A stretch of 64,000 nucleotides of DNA from Butyrivibrio sp. LC3010 (GCF_000424385.1 NZ_AUJU01000003.1:1-64000), one strand, 5' to 3'. Shown: positions 25,428 to 34,642, counted from the stretch's first letter. The notes: generated by a model from the sequence alone, not told the origin. Translations and numbers: made by a program.

Positions 25428-27551
25428 TTACTTAGGAAGAAGCTTCTTAATCTTCTGAAGAAACTCCCCTTTCTCCTCCGCGCTTTCATCCACACTCACC
25501 CTGAGTGAATCCTCAAGGGTAATAGCTGTCTCCTTCGGAATAAGCGTAGTCATCATTGTAACCTTCAAATGATTCTCACGCCTTTTCTCAATTTTATCAT
25601 CCATAAATCCAAATTCTATATTAGGATCATCTGTTCCAAATACAATACTGTCCTCAGAAATCCATGAACCGTTGGGATGAATTGAAATATAAGTGTCTCC
25701 TTCTTCTACCGAAACACCATTCCATACAACCTGCTTAATAGTTACTATGCAGCTGGAAAATGCCGGATCGATTCTGATGTTCTGCACATTATCATTGCAC
25801 TCCACATCGAGTGTGACGATATTATGGTCATCATAAGACTCCTCAGGGAAAATAGAATCATCCTCGCTATAACCATCACCCTCATCAACATAAATCTGAA
25901 TATCCTCAGCACTTCTTGCTGTTTCTGCGGAGCCTGCAAGTTCCTTGGGAACAATAGCAGTCCTTCCTATCATCTTCCAGAGTTCAACTGACGATTTCCT
26001 TCTTCCGGTGACATATTTCTGGAAATCAGCCTCCTCACTGAGAAGAGCCTTTATATCCTCATCAGTTATACCTATCTTTTCATATAAAGCCTTAACATCA
26101 AGCTTCTCACGGCTTCTGTCCTCAAGGATGTAACTGTATAGTGCTCTGAATGCTATTTCCTTTGGCGGAATACATTTTCCATATGTCCATTCATAATCAA
26201 TTATGGTCCATATAGGTCCATTAACCAGAATATTAGGGAAAATCAGATCATAATCCGTAACCGGATAATCAGATCTGTATCCAATCCTTCTCATGTACTC
26301 TCTGAAAAGTGCATTAAATGAATCCATATCATCTGATTCAAGACATGCATCAAACAAAGCTGTAAGAGGGATGCCGTTAACATATGAAAACATTGCACAT
26401 CTTGACTTCTCATCAAGCTGGCAGTCGTTTACCTCAAGGTCTCCGCCTCTATATCTCTCGCGAAGTGCATAATAAGCATCCTGCATTCCAAAAATGTGCT
26501 CTTCTGCAGCTTCTGTAAGGGGATACTTCTTTATTATCTTCCTTCCAAGTTTATCAACAACAATATCTGTCCTTATCTTAAACTCGTCCGCACGGTCGTT
26601 GGAATATTTGCAGTAAACAGTATCAAATCCTGGCCCTAAAATAACCTCGAAGGAATTAGCAAAATCAGCATACATTCCATCATTTATAAGGCATTCATAG
26701 GCACGCTTTTCATTAAAAAGAAGTAATCTGTCTCTATCAAAATTCCGTACATTATCCTGCAGTTCTCCGTATCCGGGTAAATATTTATCCGAATGGAGTG
26801 AAGTCATAAGCTTGTAATCCGGGTATGGATAATAGAAATGATAATCATTGATACCACACTTCTTAAATATCTTTATAAGCCCGTTTCTTGTAAATGTTCT
26901 TGCAACAGAATCCTTGGAATAACCTTCAATTCCATTGAAATAACCACCAAGATGATCCTCTGCTGCCCCTGCAAAGTACTTAAGACCTATCCTGTTCTCT
27001 ATAGCTATAACAATTCGTCCATCTTTTTTAAGATGCTTCTTAAGCATCTTAAGGAAATTCTCGTATGGGTTCTCTGTGCCGATATAGCCCTGTCCATACT
27101 CAAAAACACCTATAAGAAAGATAAAATCGAAATCTGTCGGAAGGTCAGGCTCAATATCTCTAAAATTACCAACGTGAATAGTTACATTATCACAATCAGA
27201 ATTCCTTGTAGCATTTATCTCACTTCTACGTCTTGAAAGATCACACGCAACTACCTCTTTGGCTTTCTCCGAAAGCATACCGGTAATTGCACCGCAACCG
27301 GCTCCAACCTCAAGAACCTTTTCCTTACCATTCATCGGAATCCATTCTACAATGTTGCTTCTAAGCTCTGATAAATGATACAGTACCGGCCAGCTGGCTT
27401 TCTTTTCAATAATCTCCGGATACTCTTCTCTTTTATGTTTTCTTACGATGTCGAAAATTTCCTGTTCTACCGGTCCATCACTATACAGATCAAGTCCGGC
27501 ATAATGCTTGAAATTCAGTTTTACGTTACCAATAAATACTTCTTCCTGCAT
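25428..27551 (-). CDS. Methyltransferase-kinase fusion, candidate polysaccharide chain terminator (WbdD-like)
   Basis: A 707-residue protein directly downstream of the ABC exporter ATPase gene. Residues about 60-250 are a class I SAM methyltransferase (VLEVGAGCGAITGML; VACDLS; GVFEYGQGY). Residues about 300-490 look like a divergent protein-kinase/APH fold: a lysine in RKIIKKYPL, a hinge-like MFSYVNGIPL, a catalytic-loop-like TDYDLIFPNILV (D and N) and a DFG-like IIDYEW. The last 130 residues are beta-rich. Methyltransferase plus kinase next to Wzm/Wzt is the arrangement of WbdD, which caps O-antigen chains and sets their length. The role is inferred. The Shine-Dalgarno is AAAGGA. Confidence 0.78.
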   Translation of the reverse strand: MQEEVFIGNVKLNFKHYAGLDLYSDGPVEQEIFDIVRKHKREEYPEIIEKKASWPVLYHLSELRSNIVEWIPMNGKEKVLEVGAGCGAITGMLSEKAKEVVACDLSRRRSEINATRNSDCDNVTIHVGNFRDIEPDLPTDFDFIFLIGVFEYGQGYIGTENPYENFLKMLKKHLKKDGRIVIAIENRIGLKYFAGAAEDHLGGYFNGIEGYSKDSVARTFTRNGLIKIFKKCGINDYHFYYPYPDYKLMTSLHSDKYLPGYGELQDNVRNFDRDRLLLFNEKRAYECLINDGMYADFANSFEVILGPGFDTVYCKYSNDRADEFKIRTDIVVDKLGRKIIKKYPLTEAAEEHIFGMQDAYYALRERYRGGDLEVNDCQLDEKSRCAMFSYVNGIPLTALFDACLESDDMDSFNALFREYMRRIGYRSDYPVTDYDLIFPNILVNGPIWTIIDYEWTYGKCIPPKEIAFRALYSYILEDRSREKLDVKALYEKIGITDEDIKALLSEEADFQKYVTGRRKSSVELWKMIGRTAIVPKELAGSAETARSAEDIQIYVDEGDGYSEDDSIFPEESYDDHNIVTLDVECNDNVQNIRIDPAFSSCIVTIKQVVWNGVSVEEGDTYISIHPNGSWISEDSIVFGTDDPNIEFGFMDDKIEKRRENHLKVTMMTTLIPKETAITLEDSLRVSVDESAEEKGEFLQKIKKLLPK

Positions 27552-27554
27552 GTT

Positions 27555-28898
27555 TTATTCCTTTTTGGCATCGGTTACCTGTACTGTTGATTCCATATCT
27601 ACAAAGCCAACCGTGTTTTTATCTGACACAACAGTTAAGTTAAGTGCATCATAGAGACGATGGTAGACCTCAAAATTATCCTGTTCAAAACCTGTAACTC
27701 CAAAGGATACGAGATAGTCTCCTCCCTGCAAAAGCATTCTCTGACTAAAGGTAATAACCTTCTCCTCTCCTGCCTTAACAGGCTCCAGGAATGCTTTTTC
27801 AACCATGGAATTGGTTCCTGCAATTTCAATTCCCATGATGTTTTTAATAGTAAAAGCAAAAATCGGAGCATTTATATCTTTAAGGAACTTAACCTTCATA
27901 TGAATGGTAAACTCTGTTCCCTTAATTACCGAATTAGTACGCAGCCCCTTGGAATCTGTGGCATAAAATTCCACAATCTGTGCTGCATTATTTCCATATT
28001 CCAAAAGATCAGGATTCTGCTCGGTTTTATCCTTATCTTTGGTGGAATCATCACAATTTTCTTTGTTGTCCACATCTTTTTTGCCAAGCTTTTTCCCGGC
28101 AGCTTCCCTGATGTCATCATCCTCAAGAAGAGACTTGAAATCATTCTCGGGAAGAGGATATTGTCCAACCAGAACCTGTTTATATATATCTATCATCTTT
28201 TTAGGGGTACCTTCACCAAGGATCACTCCCTGATTCAAAAGGATCGCCCTGTCACAATATCTGCTTATGGTTGAAAGATCATGTGAAACAAAAAGAATCG
28301 TTTTCCCCTGCTTCTTGAACTCCTCAAATTTATGGTAACACTTTGCCTGAAAGAAAACATCACCAACTGAAAGCGCTTCATCAACAATCAATATTTCAGG
28401 ATCTATGTTGATGGCTACTGCAAAAGCAAGTCTTACAAACATACCGCTTGAATATGTCTTAACAGGCTGATAAACGTAGTCTCCTATATCGGCAAATTCA
28501 AGTATCGAATCCATTCTGGCCTTTATCTCATCTTCGGAAAAACCTATCATCATTCCATTGAGGAATATATTGTCGATGCCGTTATATTCCATATTAAAGC
28601 CAGCTCCGAGCTCCAGGAGTGCTGATATATGTCCATCCACCTCAACAGAGCCTGATGTAGGTGATAAAACACCTGTAATGATTTTAAGAATAGTAGATTT
28701 ACCGGAGCCATTGGTTCCGATAATACCTATTGTCTCTCCCTTTTTCACTTTGAGATTAACATGATTAAGGGCAAGATGCTCTGTATATGAATTTCCTTTA
28801 AGCAATCCCAGCGCATCTTTCAATCTGTCACCGTTTTTATTATATAGTTTATACATTTTCGTCAGGTCTGTGACCTGAATCGCTATATCTTTTTCCAT
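27555..28898 (-). CDS. Polysaccharide ABC transporter ATP-binding protein with C-terminal Wzt-like domain
   Basis: A 447-residue ATPase of the Wzt/TagH group. The nucleotide-binding domain (1 to about 240) has Walker A GTNGSGKST, signature YSSGMFVRLAFA, Walker B ILIVDEALSVGD and the switch FVSHD. A charged linker (about 255-300) joins a C-terminal beta-sandwich-like domain (about 305-440: QIVEFYATDSKG, FTIHMKVKFLKDINAPIFAF), the layout of Wzt proteins whose C-domain recognises the finished, capped polymer. Together with the permease upstream it forms an ABC exporter for undecaprenyl-linked glycan. It lies 27 nt after the permease gene and 3 nt before the methyltransferase-kinase gene. Confidence 0.93.
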   Translation of the reverse strand: MEKDIAIQVTDLTKMYKLYNKNGDRLKDALGLLKGNSYTEHLALNHVNLKVKKGETIGIIGTNGSGKSTILKIITGVLSPTSGSVEVDGHISALLELGAGFNMEYNGIDNIFLNGMMIGFSEDEIKARMDSILEFADIGDYVYQPVKTYSSGMFVRLAFAVAINIDPEILIVDEALSVGDVFFQAKCYHKFEEFKKQGKTILFVSHDLSTISRYCDRAILLNQGVILGEGTPKKMIDIYKQVLVGQYPLPENDFKSLLEDDDIREAAGKKLGKKDVDNKENCDDSTKDKDKTEQNPDLLEYGNNAAQIVEFYATDSKGLRTNSVIKGTEFTIHMKVKFLKDINAPIFAFTIKNIMGIEIAGTNSMVEKAFLEPVKAGEEKVITFSQRMLLQGGDYLVSFGVTGFEQDNFEVYHRLYDALNLTVVSDKNTVGFVDMESTVQVTDAKKE

Positions 28899-28925
28899 TA
28901 AACCAAACTTTCCTGATGGATTATA

Positions 28926-29948
28926 TTAAAGCACATCTGCAAAATGTGTTTTAGAACGCTTGAAAATCAAAGAACCTATACAAAATAATGCTACAACAAC
29001 GATCCAGAAATATGTGCTTGAGTAGAAATGCTCAAAGAACCATTCATCGCCGTAAACAGCATTACGATAGCCATTAACAACATAAGTCATGGGATTAAGC
29101 TTAATAATCCACTTAAGATTGTCTGGAAGCATATTGATATCCCATAAAATCGGAGTCGCCCACTGTCCTACCTGCAAAGCGATCGCCAGGATCTGTGTGA
29201 GATCCCTAAAGAAAACCACCACTGCACATGTAGTATAACAAACGGACAATACTAAAATAAACTCACATATTGCGTAATAAAAAATCTGAGTCGTATATAT
29301 TGTGGGATAATACCCATACATACAAGCCACAACAAGCATTACTACTGCAAAAAATATATGAATAAATAATGCTGCAATAACTTTGATTAGCGGAAGTATA
29401 CTGATCTTAAATAGAACCTTCTTTACAAGGTAATTATATTCAAGAAGTGATGTAGTTCCGTTCATAAGTGCTTCATTAAAAAAGAACCACGGAACAAGTC
29501 CGGATGTGAGAAAGAGAACATACGGCACATCTATTCCACCTGCAACCATCTGAGATCTTGTGTGGAATATTCTGTCAAATACAAACCAATACATCAAAAC
29601 AGTGACCACCGGTTGAACCAGTGCCCACACAACGCCCATATAAGAGCCGGCATATCTTTTCTTAAAATCATTTACCGCAAGTCGCCATATAAGCCTTCTG
29701 GAATTAAAAAGCTCAACCGGCAATACCATAAGTTTGTCATACCATGCAGTAACAAGTATCATCGACATGACTATCAAAATACATGCACATATCTTTTTAA
29801 GGAGCTCCGTATGCTGATCTGCCAGCTGATTGCTGTGCAAGACAACAATCAGCATAAGCACTACAGCAAGTCCATAATATATTCCAAGCCCCACCTGCTT
29901 TGGCAGCTCACTTATAAACGGCAGTTTATCAGTTTTTTCCTTTGCCAT
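28926..29948 (-). CDS. Polysaccharide ABC-2 transporter permease (Wzm/TagG-like)
   Basis: A 340-residue integral membrane protein. Two N-terminal helices precede the ABC-2 domain with the cytoplasmic motif DFKKRYAGSYMGVVWALVQP and about six further helices (including LFLTSGLVPWFFFNEALMNGT). It pairs with the downstream ATPase to export lipid-linked polysaccharide or teichoic-acid-like polymer. The two extra N-terminal helices make it longer than typical Wzm (about 260 residues). Its ATG is immediately adjacent to the rfbC stop (TAAATG), so the exporter is coupled to dTDP-sugar synthesis genes. Confidence 0.92.
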   Translation of the reverse strand: MAKEKTDKLPFISELPKQVGLGIYYGLAVVLMLIVVLHSNQLADQHTELLKKICACILIVMSMILVTAWYDKLMVLPVELFNSRRLIWRLAVNDFKKRYAGSYMGVVWALVQPVVTVLMYWFVFDRIFHTRSQMVAGGIDVPYVLFLTSGLVPWFFFNEALMNGTTSLLEYNYLVKKVLFKISILPLIKVIAALFIHIFFAVVMLVVACMYGYYPTIYTTQIFYYAICEFILVLSVCYTTCAVVVFFRDLTQILAIALQVGQWATPILWDINMLPDNLKWIIKLNPMTYVVNGYRNAVYGDEWFFEHFYSSTYFWIVVVALFCIGSLIFKRSKTHFADVL

Positions 29949-30515
29949 TTAGTTAATACCGCGTTCCTTTTTATAGTCAGAAAGTGTTCCCCACTTAGTA
30001 TCCTTATCTGAAAGTGTGAGTTCTGCCTCATTTTCGAAAGGCCATTCTACTCCAATCTCGGGATCCTTAAAGAGAAGACCGCCCTCATCGTCGGGATGAT
30101 AGAAATCTGTACATTTGTACGCAAATTCAGCATAATCTGAAAGTACAAGGAAACCATGTGCAAATCCCTTAGGAATAAAGAACTGCTTCTTATTCTCAGC
30201 TGAAAGAACAACTCCAAACCACTTTCCAAAAGTAGCTGAACCTTCTCTTAAATCAACAGCCACATCAAAAACTTCACCGTTTACAACACGAACAAGCTTG
30301 TCCTGAGGGAAGCTCTTCTGAAAATGAAGGCCTCTCAGCACACCTTTTTTAGATGCTGACTGATTATCCTGTACGAAATCCATAGGAATACCTATTTTCT
30401 CAAAATCACGTTTTGAGTATGTCTCCATAAAATAGCCTCTGCTATCACCGAAAACCTGGGGTGTGATAACCTTAAGTCCTTCTATTTCACATGTTTCAAC
30501 TGTTAACTGTCCCAT
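29949..30515 (-). CDS. rfbC: dTDP-4-dehydrorhamnose 3,5-epimerase
   Basis: A cupin-fold epimerase of 188 residues acting on dTDP-4-keto-6-deoxy-glucose in the dTDP-L-rhamnose pathway. DSRGYFMETYSKRDFEK, the catalytic-His motif VLRGLHFQ, and FIPKGFAHGFLVLSD with its tyrosine-containing YKCTDFYHPDDEGG are all conserved, and the length is normal. It lies between a short membrane protein gene and the exporter permease. rfbA and rfbB are nearby but rfbD (the final reductase) is not in this window. Confidence 0.95.
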   Translation of the reverse strand: MGQLTVETCEIEGLKVITPQVFGDSRGYFMETYSKRDFEKIGIPMDFVQDNQSASKKGVLRGLHFQKSFPQDKLVRVVNGEVFDVAVDLREGSATFGKWFGVVLSAENKKQFFIPKGFAHGFLVLSDYAEFAYKCTDFYHPDDEGGLLFKDPEIGVEWPFENEAELTLSDKDTKWGTLSDYKKERGIN

Positions 30516-30537
30516 TTTAACCTAAATCCTCCAAAAT

Positions 30538-30936
30538 CTAATTTGCATTTCCGTCTGTAACTTCCGGTACTTCATGAAGCATTCCGTGTTCATCCGGTTT
30601 TAGATTGCCGTCCTTAACAGACGATGACTGATCCTGCTGAATGTCTGCATTGGCAGGAACAGGCACATTATCAACAACAACCACCACTGAAGGGCGTTGC
30701 TCACTTTTATCAAAAAAATCGTTGGCAGTAAGAAACCCTTTAAGATTGTCTCCTATCTGTTCTCCATATTCAGTTGTACGTACTTCTTCCTCAACGCTCT
30801 CCTCTACCTCTGCCGTATCATTCTTTCCAACAAGAGAATTGATCTGCTCTCTGTTGGCAGCATAAACAACAACAGCGATAAGGGCCAGCGTAGTAAAAAT
30901 AGCCAGTACAGATAACCTGAATGTTTTAGAGTCCAT
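30538..30936 (-). CDS. Hypothetical small membrane-anchored protein
   Basis: A 132-residue protein with one N-terminal hydrophobic segment (about 8-27, [20 protein letters not shown]) and a strongly acidic, low-complexity remainder rich in Glu, Asp, Val, Ser and Asn (for example [15 protein letters not shown]). No family was recognised. The outside part is probably disordered. It overlaps the end of rfbA by 11 bp and precedes rfbC, so it is firmly embedded in the dTDP-sugar/exporter operon. It could be an accessory to the envelope machinery, but nothing in the sequence shows this. Confidence 0.75.
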   Translation of the reverse strand: MDSKTFRLSVLAIFTTLALIAVVVYAANREQINSLVGKNDTAEVEESVEEEVRTTEYGEQIGDNLKGFLTANDFFDKSEQRPSVVVVVDNVPVPANADIQQDQSSSVKDGNLKPDEHGMLHEVPEVTDGNAN

Positions 30937-31795
30937 TTGCTACCTCAACAAGATATTTACCGTAATCAGTTTTCATCAAAGGCTCAGCAAGCTTTAATAA
31001 CTGTTCCTTGTCGATAAAACCTCTCTTATACGCAATCTCTTCTATACATGAAACATAAAGTCCCTGTCTCTTCTGGAATGCGCAAACAAAGTCAGCTGCA
31101 TCAAGGAGTGAATCATGATTTCCTGTATCAAGCCATGCAAAGCCTCGACCCATAGTCTCAACACGAAGCTCACCGCGTCTCAAATACTCATTATTAACAC
31201 TGGTAATCTCTATTTCTCCTCTTGCAGAAGGTTTAACATTTTTAGCAATTTCAATTACGTCATTATCATAGAAGTAAAGTCCCGGAACCGCATAGTTGCT
31301 CTTTGGATGCTCAGGCTTTTCCTCAATTGATATAGCCTTGCCGTTCTCATCAAACTCTACAACACCATATTCTCTGGGATCACGAACATAGTATCCAAAT
31401 ATGGTTGCACCCTTATCCCTTGCAGCAACTTCCTTAAGGAGCTTACTAAAGCTCTGACCATAAAAGATATTGTCTCCAAGTACAAGAGCCACACTGTCAT
31501 TACCTATGAAATCTGCTCCGATAATAAATGCATCTGCCAGACCTCTCGGCTGCTCCTGAACAGCATATGAAAATGACATACCAAGCTGCTCTCCTGTTCC
31601 GAAAAGATCTTCAAAAATCGGCAGATCTCTGGGTGTTGAAATAATAAGAACCTCTCTTATGCCCGCAAGCATAAGTGTTGAAAGCGGGTAATAGATCATA
31701 GGCTTGTCATAAACAGGCATAATCTGTTTTGAGATTGCTCTTGTAAGCGGATAAAGTCTTGTTCCGGAACCTCCGGCTAAAATAATACCTTTCAT
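30926..31795 (-). CDS. rfbA: Glucose-1-phosphate thymidylyltransferase
   Basis: Makes dTDP-glucose from dTTP and glucose 1-phosphate, the entry to dTDP-deoxysugars. The signature [33 protein letters not shown], the metal and sugar loop LGDNIFYG and the [20 protein letters not shown] segment are conserved, and the length of 289 residues is typical. I chose the ATG at 31795, which has GGAGGG 7 nt upstream; a TTG five codons earlier is part of that ribosome-binding site. The leader (31802-31861) contains hairpins that may matter for regulation. Confidence 0.96.
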   Translation of the reverse strand: MKGIILAGGSGTRLYPLTRAISKQIMPVYDKPMIYYPLSTLMLAGIREVLIISTPRDLPIFEDLFGTGEQLGMSFSYAVQEQPRGLADAFIIGADFIGNDSVALVLGDNIFYGQSFSKLLKEVAARDKGATIFGYYVRDPREYGVVEFDENGKAISIEEKPEHPKSNYAVPGLYFYDNDVIEIAKNVKPSARGEIEITSVNNEYLRRGELRVETMGRGFAWLDTGNHDSLLDAADFVCAFQKRQGLYVSCIEEIAYKRGFIDKEQLLKLAEPLMKTDYGKYLVEVANGL

Positions 31796-31837
31796 GGATA
31801 TTCCCTCCAAATAAATTCCTAAAGCGGACCACTTGCG

Positions 31838-31860
31838 GTGAATCCCTTAGGACGATTCAC
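31838..31860 (-). promoter_or_regulatory. Hairpin in the rfbA leader
   Basis: GTGAATC and GATTCAC form a perfect 7-bp stem about 40 nt before the rfbA start. Its loop sequence CCTAA can instead pair with TTAGG nearer the ribosome-binding site, so two exclusive structures are possible. A TATAAT box lies about 60 nt upstream (near 31920) without a clear -35. Function unproven. Confidence 0.35.
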
Positions 31861-31967
31861 AGTTTCAATAATTTGCTTTACATTACCTCACAAAAATGTA
31901 AGCAAACATTTTCACCACATTATACTATAACACAAAATGAACGTGTCTTTCATTTGTTGTTATTTCG

Positions 31968-32900
31968 TTATTTATTCTCGTTTTTTCGAACCTCATCAAT
32001 GATAAACGGCGGTCTGGACCTTGAAGCATCCAATGCACGCCATATATATTCCCCAAGAATACCAAGGGTTACCATTATCAGTCCTGTTGCAAAAAGCACT
32101 ACGCACATAAGTGAAGCGTATCCTGCTATCGGTGTTCCCACTGTCAGCTTCTCATATATAGCACCAATTATTCCGATCAATGCTGCAAGAGCAACAAAAA
32201 ATCCCACAGTGCTGATGGCCCTTATGGGGAAATACGAAAAGCTCATCATCGAATCAACTACCAGTTTATATTTCTTAGCGAAAGTCCAGCGTGATTTACC
32301 TACTGTCCTGTCTTTTCTGTGGAAGTATACCTTTGCTGATTTAAAACCGATCCACATAACCTGCAGAGTAAGAGATGAATTTTTCTCATCCATCAGCTGA
32401 ATGACCTCTATAGCCTGTCTGTCCAAAAGGTAACAATCACAGCCTCCCTGAGGCATCTCTTTGTTGATTGTCTTTCTTACAAGCCAGTAATACATACCGG
32501 CAAAGAACTTTTTCACAGCACCTTCATCTCTCTCAGCGCGAATAGCAAGTACTACTTTATTGCCTTCCTTCCACTTTTCAAAAAGATCAAGAATAAGAGT
32601 ACTGTCCTCCTGCAGATCAGCCTGCTTGGTCACAGCGCAATCACCCGTGCACACAGATAACCCCGCCAGAATTGCAGCATGCTCACCAAAATTCCTTGAG
32701 AGTCTGGTGCATACAACCTTCTCATCACGGCTGGCTATCTTATTCATAATTTCCCAGGAATTATCGCCGGATCCATCATCAACAAATACTATCTCGTAGT
32801 CAGGAAGCTTTCCCAGGATTTTCTCCTTCATGTCATCATAGAGCATCTCTAGTGTATCTGAATTGTAATACACAGGAACAACTATTGATAATTTACTCAT
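31968..32900 (-). CDS. Undecaprenyl-phosphate glycosyltransferase (GtrB/DPM1-like GT2)
   Basis: A 310-residue GT2 enzyme with two C-terminal transmembrane helices (about 225-250 and 262-285). LSIVVPVYYNSDTLEML and FVDDGSGDNSW form the nucleotide fold, ADLQEDS is the metal site and VGKSRWTFAKKYKLVVDS is the arginine-containing loop that is highly conserved in GtrB. Such enzymes load a sugar from UDP- or dTDP-sugar onto undecaprenyl phosphate on the inner face, for use outside by GT-C enzymes after flipping. It lies between rfbB and rfbA, so a dTDP-derived or glucose donor is possible. Confidence 0.9.
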   Translation of the reverse strand: MSKLSIVVPVYYNSDTLEMLYDDMKEKILGKLPDYEIVFVDDGSGDNSWEIMNKIASRDEKVVCTRLSRNFGEHAAILAGLSVCTGDCAVTKQADLQEDSTLILDLFEKWKEGNKVVLAIRAERDEGAVKKFFAGMYYWLVRKTINKEMPQGGCDCYLLDRQAIEVIQLMDEKNSSLTLQVMWIGFKSAKVYFHRKDRTVGKSRWTFAKKYKLVVDSMMSFSYFPIRAISTVGFFVALAALIGIIGAIYEKLTVGTPIAGYASLMCVVLFATGLIMVTLGILGEYIWRALDASRSRPPFIIDEVRKNENK

Positions 32901-32962
32901 CTTATCTCCATAATTTCACCGATAATTATCCTTACCGATGAGGTCTCCTAAAACGCAACAAC

Positions 32963-32997
32963 AGAGAGCCCGGTAAAAAAGCTTACCAAAGCTCTCT
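32963..32997 (-). terminator. Hairpin downstream of rfbB, possible terminator
   Basis: AGAGAGC/GCTCTCT and an inner GGTAA/TTACC helix form a long hairpin within the 132-nt gap between rfbB and the GtrB-like gene; the minus strand then reads GTTGTTGCGTTTT, a poor U-tract. Partial termination is plausible. Confidence 0.45.
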
Positions 32998-33032
32998 TGT
33001 TATACTAATGATACAACCGCATCATTTATGTT

Positions 33033-34121
33033 TTAAAGCTTGTTGCTGTACATGCTGTCGTAATATTTCTGGTAGTCACCGCTTGTAACGTTCTCCATCC
33101 AATCCTCATTGGCAAAGAACCACTTTATTGTCTTGCGGATACCTTCTTTAAACATTGTCTCAGGCTCCCAGCCGATCTCAGCCTTGATCTTATCAGGAGC
33201 GATAGCATAACGACGGTCATGTCCCTTTCTGTCTTCAACATAAGTGATAAGATCGTAAGTAATCTTCTCTTTTCTGGGATCTGAATCATCAAGTGACTCA
33301 CGAAGGACATCTATAATAGTCTGAACTATCTCGATATTCTGTTTCTCATTATGTCCACCGATATTATATGTCTCGAAAAGTCTGCCCTTCTCCTGAACCA
33401 TATCGATTGCCTTGGCATGATCTTCAACATAGAGCCAGTCACGAACATTCTTACCGTCTCCATAAACAGGAAGAGCCTTGCCTTCAAGTGCATTGTGGAT
33501 CATGAGAGGTATCAGCTTCTCCGGGAACTGGTAAGGGCCATAGTTATTTGAGCAGTTTGTAATGTTTGCAGGGAACTTATATGTATCCATATAAGCCTTA
33601 ACAAGCATATCTGAGCTTGCCTTACTAGCTGAGTACGGGCTGTGAGGATCATAAGGTGTATCCTCATAGAAATAAGCATTGGGATCCTCAGGAAGCGATC
33701 CGTAAACTTCATCTGTACTTACGTGAAGGAATTTCTTTCCTTCCTTGAAGGTTCCATCGGGAAGTTCCCATGCCTTCTTAGCTGCATTAAGCATTGTTGC
33801 TGTACCAAGTACATTGGTCTCAACAAAAATCTCAGGATTAACAATTGAGCGGTCTACATGACTCTCAGCTGCAAAATGTACAACCCTGTCGATATCATTT
33901 TCTTCAAAAATCTTATTTATAGCATCTCTGTCACAAATATTAGCTTTAACGAAAGAATAATTATCTCTGTCCTGAACGTCCTTTAAATTCTCAAGATTGC
34001 CTGCATATGTAAGTGCATCAACATTGATGATACGGATTTCATTATCATATTTTTTAAACATGTAATGAATGTAATTTGAACCGATAAAACCGGCACCGCC
34101 TGTTACAAGATAAGTTCTCAT
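33033..34121 (-). CDS. rfbB: dTDP-glucose 4,6-dehydratase
   Basis: An extended SDR enzyme of 362 residues that converts dTDP-glucose to dTDP-4-keto-6-deoxy-glucose. NAD binding is by TGGAGFIGSNYI at the N-terminus; the catalytic elements are STDEVYG and YSASKASSDMLV (Tyr and Lys of YxxxK), with the family segment NNYGPYQFPEKLIPLMI. Length is normal. It has its own promoter (34177-34205) and is followed by the GtrB-like gene and rfbA, forming one unit. The product can be routed to L-rhamnose (RfbC, RfbD) or to 3-amino sugars (see the aminotransferase at 56192). Confidence 0.97.
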   Translation of the reverse strand: MRTYLVTGGAGFIGSNYIHYMFKKYDNEIRIINVDALTYAGNLENLKDVQDRDNYSFVKANICDRDAINKIFEENDIDRVVHFAAESHVDRSIVNPEIFVETNVLGTATMLNAAKKAWELPDGTFKEGKKFLHVSTDEVYGSLPEDPNAYFYEDTPYDPHSPYSASKASSDMLVKAYMDTYKFPANITNCSNNYGPYQFPEKLIPLMIHNALEGKALPVYGDGKNVRDWLYVEDHAKAIDMVQEKGRLFETYNIGGHNEKQNIEIVQTIIDVLRESLDDSDPRKEKITYDLITYVEDRKGHDRRYAIAPDKIKAEIGWEPETMFKEGIRKTIKWFFANEDWMENVTSGDYQKYYDSMYSNKL

Positions 34122-34176
34122 TTTTTTACTCCTATATAATATAAATATAACTACTTTTAAATAATTAGCTCATAAA

Positions 34177-34205
34177 ATTATAACCGTTATGTGATATTCA
34201 CGCAA
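34177..34205 (-). promoter_or_regulatory. Promoter of rfbB with an adjacent palindrome
   Basis: TTGCGT, 17 nt, TATAAT on the minus strand, about 50 nt upstream of the rfbB ATG. The -35 box overlaps the edge of an 18-nt inverted repeat (arms GCAAGAAA and TTTCTTGC, 34202-34219), a possible operator. Confidence 0.65.
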
Positions 34206-34303
34206 GAAAGATTTCTTGCCTTACTGCCTGATGCAAAAAGAGAAAGTATTAAAATGCCCATCAACAGGCCATTACAAGCCACCTTCGTTGAAGGTCAGTC
34301 TGA

Positions 34304-34642
34304 TTAAAGCAGATAAAATACAAGGATACCTGCCATGATAAGTATCATACCCCAAATCTTGTTTTTGGTTATCTTCTCTTTGAATATCATTCTGCTTAAA
34401 AACATAACAAGGATATATCCCACAGGCTCTATTATCACCACATACATGTAAGGCATATGTCCATAACAGATAATAGCCACCAGCATGGACACAACAAGAA
34501 GCCCATATCCGCCTATCACAAGTACATTAAGATACTGTCTGATAAAACCGTGATATTCTTTAAGAGAGCTCTGTTTTAACATAATCTGGGACACTGAAGC
34601 CAAAAGTTGTCCAAAGAGCATCAGCACTATGAAGGGAATCAT
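34304..34642 (-). CDS. EamA/SMR-type half transporter, subunit 2 (ArnE/ArnF-like)
   Basis: A 112-residue protein with four predicted transmembrane helices and little else; MILIMAGILVFYLL at the end and ISQIMLKQS-like SQIMLKQSS near the start fit the drug/metabolite transporter fold. It overlaps the upstream half transporter by 4 bp (ATGA). Paired short DMT proteins in polysaccharide loci are known as undecaprenyl-phosphate-sugar flippases (the ArnE/ArnF pair for Ara4N), which fits the undecaprenyl-phosphate glycosyltransferases encoded in this locus. Function is inferred from context. Confidence 0.82.
   Translation of the reverse strand: MIPFIVLMLFGQLLASVSQIMLKQSSLKEYHGFIRQYLNVLVIGGYGLLVVSMLVAIICYGHMPYMYVVIIEPVGYILVMFLSRMIFKEKITKNKIWGMILIMAGILVFYLL

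Noticed and set aside
28926-29948. Teichoic-acid exporter TagGH
   Set aside because: The ATPase has a Wzt-type C-terminal extension and the neighbours are dTDP-sugar and O-antigen-like GT genes, with no tag/tar polymerases in view; Wzm/Wzt-like is the better description, although the families overlap.
31796-31810. Longer rfbA start at an upstream TTG
   Set aside because: It falls on the GGAGGG ribosome-binding site of the ATG at 31795, and family members begin at MKGIILAGG.
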